Part shown: positions 17,443 to 26,332 of the stretch, one piece after another
How the letters are laid out: each line of letters starts with the position of its first letter
Position numbering within the stretch: position 1 is the stretch's first letter
DNA from: Haloarchaeobius iranensis
GTDB lineage: Archaea; Halobacteriota; Halobacteria; Halobacteriales; Natrialbaceae
NCBI RefSeq assembly: GCF_900103505.1
Contig: NZ_FNIA01000011.1
Location: forward strand, 1 to 64,000
Direction: 5' to 3'
Length of the DNA: 64,000 nucleotides
Notes under the pieces: generated by a model
Seen by the model: the letters and a program-made list of their open reading frames with translations, nothing else
The model's database searches: none
What the model was told of the DNA's origin: nothing
Made by a program: the position numbers and the translations under genes

Positions 17443-18171
17443 ATGGAGCCGGCGGCGCTGCGAGACGACATGGTCGACAGCCTCGAATACGACGCGAAGG
17501 GCGTCGTGCACAGCGACGCGGTCGGCCTCGCGCTGCGGGAGGTGCCCCGCCACGAGTTCGTCCCCGAGGAGCAACGCGCGTACACCGACCAGTCACACGA
17601 GCACGCCGGCACCCGCATCCTCTCGCCGACATCGGTCGCGCGGCTGTTCGAGGCGCTCGACGTCGAGTCGGGCGACGCGGTGCTCGTCGTCGGCGCTGGC
17701 GTCGGCTACACCAGCGCGGTCGCCGCCGAACTCGCCGGCGCACGCAACGTCCACGCCGTGGACATCACCCGCCACGTCGTCTACGAGGCGCGGTCGAACC
17801 TCGCCGACGCGGGCTACGGCGAGGTGCTCGTCGACTGCCGCGACGGCACCCACGGTCTCTCCGAGTACGCGCCGTTCGACCGCGTGCTGGTCGAGGCCGC
17901 CGCCATCGAGCCGCCGCGTGCGCTCGTCGACCAGCTCGCGGACGACGGACGACTCGTCATGCCCCGGGGCGCGGCCGGGCAGACGCTCGTCTCCGTCGAC
18001 GCGACCGGCGACGTCCGCGACGAGCACGGCCCGGTCGCGTTCGCGCCCCTGCTCGTCGAGGGCGAACAGGCCGGCGCGCTCGAACGGAACCGGACCGACC
18101 GCGAGGACCGCGAACGCGCCCAAGCCGCCGTCGGGAACGGCTGGGAGCACGAGTGGATCGACTGGGATTAG
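17443..18171 (+). CDS. Divergent protein-L-isoaspartate methyltransferase paralogue
   Basis: A 242-residue homologue of the pcm gene at 15799. It shares VPRHEFVPEEQR and the overall order but differs at key sites: the substrate-site SAPHM is replaced by ILSPTSVA, and motif I reads VLVVGAGVGYTSAV, losing the acidic residue. It has a C-terminal extension ending WEHEWIDWD. The SAM fold probably survives but isoaspartyl repair activity is doubtful. Its own promoter box lies around 17411-17421. Confidence 0.82.
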   Translation: MEPAALRDDMVDSLEYDAKGVVHSDAVGLALREVPRHEFVPEEQRAYTDQSHEHAGTRILSPTSVARLFEALDVESGDAVLVVGAGVGYTSAVAAELAGARNVHAVDITRHVVYEARSNLADAGYGEVLVDCRDGTHGLSEYAPFDRVLVEAAAIEPPRALVDQLADDGRLVMPRGAAGQTLVSVDATGDVRDEHGPVAFAPLLVEGEQAGALERNRTDREDRERAQAAVGNGWEHEWIDWD

Positions 18172-18208
18172 GGACCCAGCCGACGACGAGCGCCGTCGTC
18201 GCTGCGTC

Positions 18209-18411
18209 GTGGCGCTGGTCGAAGGGAGCGCGGACACGCTCTCTCGCACGGTCGACCCGCTGCTCGGCGCCCACTACGGCGCGCCCGCCCCCGAGCTGGC
18301 GAGCGGCGACCGGGTCACGCTCACGGTGCTGACGCCGCCGCAGGCGTCCAGACACGAGGGCTACGAGACGGCCTTTTTTCGAGATGGAGTCGGTGACGCT
18401 GCCGGTCCCCT
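18209..18411 (+). pseudogene. Small conserved-looking gene with a frameshift in a T6 run
   Basis: From GTG 18209 a frame reads VALVEGSADTLSRTVDPLLG and on through VTLTVLTPPQ, a protein-like sequence. At the run TTTTTT (18374-18379) the frame passes into RDGVGDAAGP and on past the next gene's stop. Moving one frame at the run instead gives AFFEMESVTLPVP and an immediate stop at 18411, just before the convergent gene. So either one T has been gained, or the sequence has an error. The family is not recognised. The start is uncertain. Confidence 0.5.
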
Positions 18412-18413
18412 GA

Positions 18414-18860
18414 TCAGTCCTCGACCACCAGGATGACCGTGTTCGCGCGCTGGTCGGCGTACTCGCTGCCCGCGGGTGGTTTGATATCGATCTGCAGCGT
18501 GCCCTCGGCCTGGTTCGGGCCGAGCGAGGGGCTGATATCCACCTCGGCGGTGCCGTTCTCTCCGGTGCTCGCCGTCTCGATGCCGTCCAGCCGTGCGGTC
18601 GCACCCTTCACGACGACGGTCGCGCCTTCGACGGGGTTCCCGTCGCTGTCGACGACGCGGATGGTGACGGTCTGCTCGCCGGGCGTGACGACGTCCGGGG
18701 TCGGCTGGGCGTCGACCTCGGTGACGGCGAGCCCGCCGATACCCGAGATCATGTTCATCATGACGGAGAGGCTGGCGACGCCGACGACGAGGGCGATGAC
18801 GAGTCGAATCGGCAGTCCTTCGATGGCGCGGTCGTCGCGCCGGAGCGGTGTGAGTCGCAC
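18414..18860 (-). CDS. Membrane-anchored Ig-like/carboxypeptidase-regulatory-like protein
   Basis: Encodes 148 residues. An N-terminal RAIEGLPIRLVIALVVGVAS segment spans the membrane near residues 12-35, followed by an extracellular beta-sandwich with GEQTVTIRVVDSDGNPVEGA, typical of carboxypeptidase-regulatory-like folds. The GTG at 18860 is chosen because a box TTCAAATACC (minus strand, 18881-18890) sits 26 bases upstream. The longer frame from ATG 18905 would have this promoter inside its own coding sequence. Function unknown; possibly a surface protein. Confidence 0.78.
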   Translation of the reverse strand: MRLTPLRRDDRAIEGLPIRLVIALVVGVASLSVMMNMISGIGGLAVTEVDAQPTPDVVTPGEQTVTIRVVDSDGNPVEGATVVVKGATARLDGIETASTGENGTAEVDISPSLGPNQAEGTLQIDIKPPAGSEYADQRANTVILVVED

Positions 18861-18880
18861 GCCGTGGTTGGGCCCGTGAT

Positions 18881-18913
18881 GGTATTTGAACGGCGGGCCG
18901 GCCATTCAAGTAC
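18881..18913. promoter_or_regulatory. Back-to-back leaderless promoters
   Basis: The minus-strand box TTCAAATACC (18881-18890) serves the gene starting at GTG 18860. The plus-strand box TTCAAGTAC (18905-18913) serves the ATPase starting at 18935. Their centres are only about 23 bases apart, so binding of the transcription machinery to one may hinder the other. Confidence 0.55.
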
Positions 18914-18934
18914 AATCCCGCGGCCAGAGCGGCC

Positions 18935-19975
18935 ATGGTCGTCATCGGACGCGACGGCGGCGAGGGCGCGACAGTCGAGTTCGGGCGCTACCGTGCACCG
19001 GACGGGAGCGCGGGTGCGGCGGTCGGCCTCGACTGCGAGTCCCCCCACGCCGCGCTCGTCGTCGGCAAGCGCGGCTACGGCAAGTCGTACACGCTCGGGG
19101 TACTGGCGGAGGGACTGGCGGCGGCGGCGGGCGTCGCGCCGGTCGTCGTCGACCCGATGGGCGTGTTCGGGACGCTCGCGGCCGACGGGTCGGCGACCGT
19201 CGTCGCGGAGCCACGTGTCGACCCCGACGCGCTTCCGCCGACGGCGTGGTGCGAGCTGGTCGGTCTCGACCCGGAGTCTCCAGGCGGGGCTGTACTCTGG
19301 CGGGCCGCTGCGGCGGGGACGACCGTCGACGAGATACGGGAGCGACTGGCAGCACTGGACTGCGACCGGGCGGCCCGCCGGGCGGCCCGGAACCACCTCG
19401 ACCTCGCCGCCTCGTGGGACGTGTTCGACCCGGACGGACTCGACGCAGCGGCGTTGGCCTCGGGCACGGCGACGGTCCTCGACGTGTCGGGACGACCGAC
19501 GGCGGCGGCGAACGCGGTCGTCCGGGCGGCCGCGACGGCGCTCTACCGGGCACGGGTGCAGGGGACGGTCGACCGGCTCCCGTGGCTCCTGCTCGACGAG
19601 GCGCACGCCTTCTTCGACGGTGTCGCGGCACCCGCGCTGCGGACCCTGCTCACGCGTGGCCGACAGCCGGGCGTGAGCCTCGTCGCGGCGACCCAGCGTC
19701 CGAGCGCGCTGCCGGCAGTGGCAGCCTCGCAAGCCGATATCGTCGTTGCACATCGACTCACCGACCGACGTGACCGCGAGGCACTGGAACGAGCGCGCCC
19801 ATCGTACGTCGATTCGGCCCTGACGGAACGGATGCCCACCGGCCCCGGCGAGGTTCGCGTAATCGACGACGCCACCGAGCGACGCCACGCGGTACAGGTC
19901 CGCGAGCGGCACACTCCCCACGACGGGGACAGCCCGAACGCGAGCGCGGTCGTGGCGGACCGAAGCCTCAAGTGA
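18935..19975 (+). CDS. HerA/DUF87-like ATPase
   Basis: A 346-residue P-loop ATPase. The Walker A motif is GKRGYGKSYT at about residues 44-53, Walker B is LLLDEAHAFFD near 213, and a sensor-like motif occurs in VAATQRPSALP. The order matches HerA/FtsK-type ATPases. It is shorter than HerA proper, and no nurA nuclease gene lies nearby, so a role in end resection is not supported by context. It could be a helicase-like or DNA-packaging type motor. Leaderless start supported by the box at 18905-18913. Confidence 0.8.
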   Translation: MVVIGRDGGEGATVEFGRYRAPDGSAGAAVGLDCESPHAALVVGKRGYGKSYTLGVLAEGLAAAAGVAPVVVDPMGVFGTLAADGSATVVAEPRVDPDALPPTAWCELVGLDPESPGGAVLWRAAAAGTTVDEIRERLAALDCDRAARRAARNHLDLAASWDVFDPDGLDAAALASGTATVLDVSGRPTAAANAVVRAAATALYRARVQGTVDRLPWLLLDEAHAFFDGVAAPALRTLLTRGRQPGVSLVAATQRPSALPAVAASQADIVVAHRLTDRRDREALERARPSYVDSALTERMPTGPGEVRVIDDATERRHAVQVRERHTPHDGDSPNASAVVADRSLK

Positions 19976-20023
19976 TGGTTTGACCCTTCACCGGCCTTAA
20001 TACCCGTCCCGTCTTTGGGTTTA

Positions 20024-20110
20024 CTGTCGACAGGAACGCCGCCTGCTGTCATCCCCACCCCGATTCAGCCCCCGCGACTGCGTTGCAGACCAGCTCGCTC
20101 CTGTCGACAG
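20024..20110. promoter_or_regulatory. Paired CTGTCGACAG palindromes
   Basis: The 10-base palindrome CTGTCGACAG occurs at 20024-20033 and again at 20101-20110, 77 bases apart, in the gap between the HerA-like gene and the solute-binding protein gene. Two copies in one intergenic region suggest operator half-sites for a dimeric repressor acting on the transporter gene, although GTCGAC is common in this genome. Confidence 0.35.
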
Positions 20111-20227
20111 CCACTGCTTCGGCTTTTTGGAGATTAGTAGAACTGTGTCCCGATATTTGTTATTCTGCCGGATTTATTTCCCTTAATAAGGCTTTTCCTA
20201 GGACTAGAGCCCACTAGTGTTTACGGC

Positions 20228-20248
20228 GGCCTTTTGACACGAAAGGCC
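20228..20248 (+). promoter_or_regulatory. Promoter with overlapping hairpin, solute-binding protein
   Basis: A box CTTTTGACAC (20231-20240) lies about 28 bases before the ATG at 20263. It is embedded in a perfect inverted repeat GGCCTTT/AAAGGCC (arms 20228-20234 and 20242-20248, 7-base spacer). A repressor binding this dyad would block the promoter directly. Confidence 0.5.
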
Positions 20249-20262
20249 GAACCGGTGGGTGT

Positions 20263-22119
20263 ATGTCAGACGACCAGTCCCTCCAGCGCCGGAGCTTCCT
20301 CAAAGCGACCGGCGGTGCGGCGACAGCCCTGGCCCTCGCGGGTTGTACGGGCGACAACAACGACGACGGCACCGACGACCCTGGAACCGACACCGAGGGG
20401 ACCGACGACCCTGGAACGGGAACCGACGACGACGACGAGGGCTTCGGCGAGAGCGACCGGACCCTCAAGCTCACGAACGCGACGATGAGTACGCTGGACC
20501 CCATCGCCTCGACCGACACGGCGAACGGCCGGGTCATCCAGCAGGTGTTCGACGGGCTGATGAACTACCCGAACGGTGAGATCGAGGTCGAGACGCTGCT
20601 GGCGACGGACTACGAGGTGTCCGACGACTTCACCACGTACACCTTCAACCTCAAGGAGGACGTCCAGTTCCACAACGGCGACCCCGTCACCGCCTCGGAC
20701 TTCGTCTACTCCTTCGAGCGGCTCACGGCCTCCTCGAACTCCCGTCGGGCGTACTTCGCCACGTCCGCGATGGGAATCGAACACGAGACGGACAGCGACG
20801 GCAACTACGAACCCGGCACGCTCGGCGTCACCGCCGTCGACGAGACGACGCTCGAGGTCCAGCTCTCCGCGCCGTTCCACTCGACGCTTCCGATGCTCGC
20901 GTACACGGCCTTCGGCGTGATTCCCGAGGGGTTCGTCGACGACACACCGGGCTACGACGGCGAGATAGGGTACGACGAGTTCGCCCAGACCAACCCGATC
21001 AGCGCCGGGCCCTTCACGTTCGAGAGCTGGGAGACGAACACCATGGCGGAGGTCAGCCGCTTCGACGACTACCACGGTGACGGGCCGCTCATCGGTGGCA
21101 TCCACTGGCAGATAATCACCGACAGCGACGCGCGGTACAACTACGGTCAGAACAAGAACGCGGACCTCCCGCCGATGCCGACCTCGAAGTACGACCCGAG
21201 CAAGGTCACCATCGAGGAGGAGGACGACCTCGGACGCCAGCGCGGGACCTACGGCCCGATGCAGAACGGCGAGACGGCCGAGTACGCCGCCGTCCCGACC
21301 ATCAACACGTACTACATCGGTCTGAACGCCAAGAACGTGCCAAAGCCCGTCCGGCAGGCCATCGCGTACGCGATGAACCAGCACGAGGGCGTCGAGCAGG
21401 TGTTCAAGGGACGTGGCGAGCCCGCGTACCACTTCAGCCCGCCGCGTATCTACCCCGGCGGGACCAGCGCGTACGACGAACACGCCGAGCAGAACTACCC
21501 CTACGGCTACGGCGAGTCGCGCCTCGACGACGCACAACAGGTGATGGAGGACGCCGGGTACGGCCCCAACAACGAGTACGATATCACGTTCACCACCTAC
21601 ACGTCCCCGACGTGGCAGGGCCTCGGGACGATACTCCGGGACAAGCTCGTCAACGCCCACGTCAACATGAACCTCGAGGAGGCGCCGTTCTCGACGCTGC
21701 TCAACCGCGGCCGCAACGGGAACCTCTCCGCCTACTCGCTCGGGTGGGTGATGGACTGGCCCGCGCCGGACAACTTCTTCGGCCAGCTCGTCCCGGAACT
21801 CACGGACACCGACCGCGAGGGTGGTGCCCGCGGTGCCTACCTCGACTGGGACGACGTGGAAGACGGCGCTGTCGACCAGATGAGCAGCGCCTGGGAGACC
21901 GTCCAGAACAACCAGGCACCCACCGAAGACGACGCCGCGACCCGCGGTGAGGCGTACGTCCAGATGGAGGAGGCGATGTGGGAGGACATGATACTCCTGC
22001 CCTGCTACCACCGGACGGACGAGCGCTTCGCGTACGACTGGGTCGACATCGACCCGTACGGCGCGGGTGGCGGCAGCCGACAGAAGTTCAACCAGGTCAC
22101 CATCGGCGAGCGGAGCTGA
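20263..22119 (+). CDS. ABC transporter solute-binding lipoprotein (peptide/nickel type)
   Basis: A 618-residue extracytoplasmic binding protein of the DppA/OppA family. The Tat signal RRSFLK (9-14) ends at lipobox LAGC (C28), followed by an Asp/Thr-rich linker of about 35 residues. The fold shows TLKLTNATMSTLDPI, VIQQVFDGLMNYPNGEIE, and YTFNLKEDVQFHNGDPVTASD, the family hallmark. It should bind peptides or a similar ligand at the cell surface. No permease or ATPase genes adjoin it, so it must work with a transporter encoded elsewhere. Confidence 0.92.
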   Translation: MSDDQSLQRRSFLKATGGAATALALAGCTGDNNDDGTDDPGTDTEGTDDPGTGTDDDDEGFGESDRTLKLTNATMSTLDPIASTDTANGRVIQQVFDGLMNYPNGEIEVETLLATDYEVSDDFTTYTFNLKEDVQFHNGDPVTASDFVYSFERLTASSNSRRAYFATSAMGIEHETDSDGNYEPGTLGVTAVDETTLEVQLSAPFHSTLPMLAYTAFGVIPEGFVDDTPGYDGEIGYDEFAQTNPISAGPFTFESWETNTMAEVSRFDDYHGDGPLIGGIHWQIITDSDARYNYGQNKNADLPPMPTSKYDPSKVTIEEEDDLGRQRGTYGPMQNGETAEYAAVPTINTYYIGLNAKNVPKPVRQAIAYAMNQHEGVEQVFKGRGEPAYHFSPPRIYPGGTSAYDEHAEQNYPYGYGESRLDDAQQVMEDAGYGPNNEYDITFTTYTSPTWQGLGTILRDKLVNAHVNMNLEEAPFSTLLNRGRNGNLSAYSLGWVMDWPAPDNFFGQLVPELTDTDREGGARGAYLDWDDVEDGAVDQMSSAWETVQNNQAPTEDDAATRGEAYVQMEEAMWEDMILLPCYHRTDERFAYDWVDIDPYGAGGGSRQKFNQVTIGERS

Positions 22120-22375
22120 ACGTCCGCCCTGGCGGTCGTTATAGCCACGTCCGCCGACACCGACTCCGCCGCTCCCTCCTGCCGGCCGGCAGCCACCTCC
22201 CGAGCCACGCGACAGCGACGGCTCTCGTCGGATAGTGCTTCAGGAAGGGGGTTGGGGGGAGTATGGGGGGGGGTGGCGACAGCGGTTCGCTGCTGATTCG
22301 CCGACTAACCGTAGGGATGCAACGGAATTAACAGTTTATTCTAATCTGTTAGTGCACTCCTTCGACCGACACTAA
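22120..22375. terminator. Convergent intergenic region with G-runs and AT-rich dyads
   Basis: Between two converging genes. Three long G-runs lie at 22247-22251, 22254-22259 and 22265-22273. An AT-rich section follows with the dyad TAACAG/CTGTTA (22329-22334 and 22346-22351) and the near-identical pair CTAATCTGTTAG and CTAATCAGTTAG at 22341 and 22372. These are likely transcription end signals for both genes; no gene is seen. Confidence 0.45.
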
Positions 22376-25300
22376 TCAGTTAGAGCCAGACCCGAACACC
22401 CCGCTCACCAGCTTCCGTTCGGCCGCACGCAGGTGGTAGTGGTAGGTCGGCGGCGTCACGTCGAGCGCTTCGGCGAGCACTTCCCCGTTCACCTCGCGGG
22501 GCCACTCGTAGAAACCGGCGTAGTAGGCGCTCTGTAACGCCTCGAACTGCCGCTCCGTCAGCTCGCCCTCGACCCAGGACCGATGGGTCCGGTGCTGGCG
22601 GTTCGCCTGACTCGTCTCCCGCCGGGCCGCGAGCTCCGTCGTCGGGTAGGACTCGCTCAGGTCGTTCCACAACCCACGGGTGTCACCGCCCTGTGGCAGC
22701 TCGACGACCAACGAGACGACACCGTCCGTGGCTGACAGCGACTGGATCGTCCCGTCGTACTCGCGGAGCAGCTCGAACAGCCGTGGCTCCGTCAGGCGCA
22801 GCTCGAACAGCGCCGTCTCGCCGTCCTCGTTGATGCAGGCCACCGACGGCACCGACGACCAGTCCGCGAGCGTGGACTCGACGAGCGCCGGGTCGATACC
22901 CTCGGTCCGGACGAAACAGAGGTGGGTGCCGTCGGGCCGGGCGACGGAGCCATCGAGCCGAATCGTCCCGCCGACGGCCGCCGACAGCCGCGAGAACGTG
23001 AACCGCTCGTCGGCCACGTCGAACTCCAGCTCGACGACGCTGTCCGTGACGAGCGCCCGCGTCCGCTCGACCGCGTGGATGGCGTGCCCGATGGTCTCAC
23101 CCAGCTCGCCGAGCACCGCCAGCTCCTGTTCGGTCACCGTCTCTGGCGTCGCGACGTGCAACACGAGGACGCTGTAGACGCGCTCGTTGTCGACCAGCGG
23201 CACCGCGACGACCGTCTGGAAGCCGTACGTGAGCGCCTCCGTCCGGCGTTCGCTCCACTCGTCCGTCAGCACGTCTTCGACGACGACAACCTCCTGCGTG
23301 TCGGCGGCCCGCCGGACGAGGTCCCCCTCCGGCGTCGGGTCGTCGACGTCGTCGTCTATCCGGTCGACGTAGTCCGCGTCGGTGTTCGACCAGGCGAGCG
23401 GTGTCATCGCGCCGTTCGGGCCCTCCGCCTCGGCGACCCAGACGGCGACGTACGGCTCTGCCTCGGCCAGCCGGTCACAGACCGCCTGCTCTATTTCCCG
23501 TCGGGTCGACGCCTGTGCGACCGCACGGTTCACGTCCCGGACTATCTTGTTCGTGTGGTTCAGCTTCCGCAGCTCCTCGTTCTGCTGGGTCAGCCGGCTG
23601 TCGTGGTCGCGGAGCAGCTGCTCGCGCTCGGCCCGGTCCATCGCCGCCTCGGTGTTCGCCGCGAGGATGTGCAACAGCTCGACGGTCGGCTCTTCGAACC
23701 CCTCGACGGCGTCCGAGACGGCCACCAGCGCGCCGTGGGTCCCGAGCGGGATCACCAGCTGACTCTCGACCACGTCGTCCAGTCCGCCCGGCTCGTCCGC
23801 CACGTCCGGGAAGTACCGCGACTCCCCCTCGCTGAACGTCTCCCAGACGTAGCCCGCCCCGCGCTCGACCGTCGGCGGTGACCCCAGCAGGTCGCTCGTG
23901 CTCGGGGTCGTCGCCGCGGGTTCGAGCTCGCCGGTGTCGCTCTCGAACGTGTAGACGACGAGCGCACTCAGCCCCAGCAGGTCCGCCGCGGTCTCCGCAG
24001 CGGTCTCGCAGATGTCCGCCCGCGTCTCCGCACGCATCAGGTCCCGAGAGGTCTCGTGGAGCGTGTCCAGCGTCTCCTCGTAGCGCTTGCGTTCAGTCAC
24101 GTCCGTCGCCACCGTCAGCACCGCCCGCTCCCCCTCGTACTCGATGGCCCGCGAGGTCATCTCGACGTGGACGACCGACCCGTCGCGTCCGACGATCCGT
24201 CGCTCCCGGCGTGTCGGCTCCGCCTCCCCGGCCAGAGTCTGTGCCATGGCCGTCGTGACGGCCGCTTCGTCCTCCGGATGCAACAGCGACGCCAGGTCGG
24301 ACCCGAGCAGCTCCGTCGCGTCGGCGGCCCCGACGAGCGAGACGAACGCCGGGTTCGTGTAGACGAGGTCGCCGTCTCTGTGCACGACGACCGCGCTCGG
24401 TGAGACCTCGACCAGCGTTCGGTACCGCTCGCTGCTCTCCTGGCGCTCGCCCTCGATGACGTTGCGCTCGATGGCGCTCGCGAGCACCGTCGCCACGTTC
24501 TGGAGGAACGTCACGTCGTCCTGCGTGAACCGCCGATGCGTCCGCGCGTGTGCCTCGAGCACCCCCCAGTCGGAGCCACGCAGGCCGACCGTCGCACACG
24601 CACCGCTCCGGAGCTCCTCCACCTCGGCCGCGTCGCTCGTATCGAACCGGTCCTCCGAGGGAACGTCGTCGACGACCACGACCGGCTTGCCGTCGCCGAC
24701 CGCGTACTGTGCCTGGCCCGACGGCGGCGCGTCCGGCCGCCACCCGACGGCCGCCTCCGTGCCGAGTTCCGCGGCCGACTCCGGGAGCGAGAGGATACGA
24801 ACGTGGCTCACGTCGAGCGCCCGCGCGACCCGGCGGACCGTCGTCTCGAACAGCACCTCGAGCTGTGGCTCGTTCAGCGCCTGCTGGCCGATGGCCGCCA
24901 CCGCCTCCTGCTGGCGGACCCGGTCCTGCAGGGCGCTCTGGGTCCGGTACTGCGCCACCGCGTTCCGTATCTGGTTCCCCAGCAACGCGTATCGCTCGCG
25001 ACCCGGCTTCTTCTGCAGGTACTGGGTCACGCCCGCCGCGATGGCGTCGCTCGCAATCTCCTCGCTCCCCTTCCCCGTGAACAGTACGAACGGCAGCCGG
25101 TCGTCCCGCTCCCGCACCGCCTCCAGCAGTGCCAGCCCGTCCATCTCCGGCATGTCGTAGTCGCTGACGATACAGTCCACCTGGCGTCCGGGGTCCTCGA
25201 CGACCTCGATCGCCGCACGCCCGTTCGGGACGATCGTCACCGAGATGCTCTCGTCGGCCCGCTCCAGCATCGTCTTCGAGACACCGGCGAAATCCGCGTC

Positions 25301-25378
25301 GTTGTCGACGAACAGCACCGACACCGCCTCGACGGTCGGCGTCCGCGACATCCCCTCGCCGAGCCCGTCTCCTGACAT
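22376..25378 (-). CDS. Multi-sensor response regulator with Bat-type HTH
   Basis: A 1000-residue cytoplasmic regulator. In order: receiver domain (about 18-140) with phospho-acceptor D73 in VSDYDMP; GAF (165-310); PAS (318-435); GAF (450-590); GAF (615-770); bacterio-opsin activator domain (about 775-920); and HTH_10 (about 940-995, ELTERQFEALQSAYYAGFYE). No kinase domain is present, so it needs a partner histidine kinase. It resembles haloarchaeal Bat regulators that respond to redox or light. A box at 25400-25410 fixes a leaderless start. Confidence 0.92.
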   Translation of the reverse strand: MSGDGLGEGMSRTPTVEAVSVLFVDNDADFAGVSKTMLERADESISVTIVPNGRAAIEVVEDPGRQVDCIVSDYDMPEMDGLALLEAVRERDDRLPFVLFTGKGSEEIASDAIAAGVTQYLQKKPGRERYALLGNQIRNAVAQYRTQSALQDRVRQQEAVAAIGQQALNEPQLEVLFETTVRRVARALDVSHVRILSLPESAAELGTEAAVGWRPDAPPSGQAQYAVGDGKPVVVVDDVPSEDRFDTSDAAEVEELRSGACATVGLRGSDWGVLEAHARTHRRFTQDDVTFLQNVATVLASAIERNVIEGERQESSERYRTLVEVSPSAVVVHRDGDLVYTNPAFVSLVGAADATELLGSDLASLLHPEDEAAVTTAMAQTLAGEAEPTRRERRIVGRDGSVVHVEMTSRAIEYEGERAVLTVATDVTERKRYEETLDTLHETSRDLMRAETRADICETAAETAADLLGLSALVVYTFESDTGELEPAATTPSTSDLLGSPPTVERGAGYVWETFSEGESRYFPDVADEPGGLDDVVESQLVIPLGTHGALVAVSDAVEGFEEPTVELLHILAANTEAAMDRAEREQLLRDHDSRLTQQNEELRKLNHTNKIVRDVNRAVAQASTRREIEQAVCDRLAEAEPYVAVWVAEAEGPNGAMTPLAWSNTDADYVDRIDDDVDDPTPEGDLVRRAADTQEVVVVEDVLTDEWSERRTEALTYGFQTVVAVPLVDNERVYSVLVLHVATPETVTEQELAVLGELGETIGHAIHAVERTRALVTDSVVELEFDVADERFTFSRLSAAVGGTIRLDGSVARPDGTHLCFVRTEGIDPALVESTLADWSSVPSVACINEDGETALFELRLTEPRLFELLREYDGTIQSLSATDGVVSLVVELPQGGDTRGLWNDLSESYPTTELAARRETSQANRQHRTHRSWVEGELTERQFEALQSAYYAGFYEWPREVNGEVLAEALDVTPPTYHYHLRAAERKLVSGVFGSGSN

Positions 25379-25517
25379 ACCGGCCGTTACGTCCCCCGGG
25401 TACTAAACGATTAGAGTCAACTGTCCGGGGGGTCGTCCGACCGCTGTCGACGGTAGATACCCGCCAAAAAGGACAAAATGTAAACACTCTTGTGGCGGCT
25501 TCCGAAATCCGGTTCGC

Positions 25518-26221
25518 ATGCGACGACGGACCTACCTGACTGCGAGTACTCTCTCCCTGACTGCACTCGCCGGCTGTACCGGCATACTCGGTGGGGGCAG
25601 CGACAGCGATGTCGGTGACGACCCCGAGGCGACGTTGCGTGCGTATCTCCGGGCATCCGTGGACAGAGAGAGACAGACCGGGCCCTCGAACTTGTACACT
25701 CCGACGGGCCAACGATGGAGCGTGCCAAAGAGGGCCAGACATCAGATGGATACCAGAATATCGACCTCACCATCGAAGAGACCGAGGTCAGGACCCAGGA
25801 AGACGACACTGCGCTGGTCATCGTTGAGTACACCCTGTCCGACCAAGAGGGTAACTCCCGAACCGACAGAGTCGAGTACGAACTCCGGACAGAGAACGGA
25901 AACTGGCGGGTATGGGACGCCGGGTCCCCTGGAGACCCAGCTCCCAGCGTCGCGTTCGACTACACCGACAATCCCGAGGATGATACCGTTACCATCATCC
26001 ACGGTGGTGGCGACACCCTCCAACAACCCGATCGAATCACAGTCCGGGTTGAGGGCTCACCACGTGGCACGCTCGACGAAATCATCGGTTCACCCATCGC
26101 CCCCGGCGACTCCGGAACTATCTCCGTCCCCGAAGACACGGAGGGCAGCCTGGGACTGTACTGGGACAACGGCGAACGGTCCCAGCAAATTGGAGTCCAC
26201 ACGTACGATGTCGAAGGCTGA
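25518..26221 (+). pseudogene. Lipoprotein gene broken by a frameshift in a GA repeat
   Basis: The first frame starts at ATG 25518 with a lipoprotein signal ending LAGC (C20) and continues to EATLRAYLRASVDRE. The natural continuation, TDRALELVHSDGPTMERAKE, runs in another frame to a stop at 26221 and encodes a beta-rich domain (NIDLTIEETEVRTQEDDTAL). The switch falls in the run ACAGAGAGAGACAG at about 25663-25676, so two bases have been gained or one lost there. Together the frames make a lipoprotein of about 234 residues. It may be a pseudogene, a sequencing error, or a slippage-prone switch. Confidence 0.7.
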
Positions 26222-26332
26222 CTGTCGTCTGGTCGCTCTCTGAGTGCAGCCTCGAACGCTCGACAACCGATATTCGCCAGTAGAAAGACTCCCGCTGCGG
26301 TCCCTCTCCCCGTCACGGAGTTCCTCGCGGAA

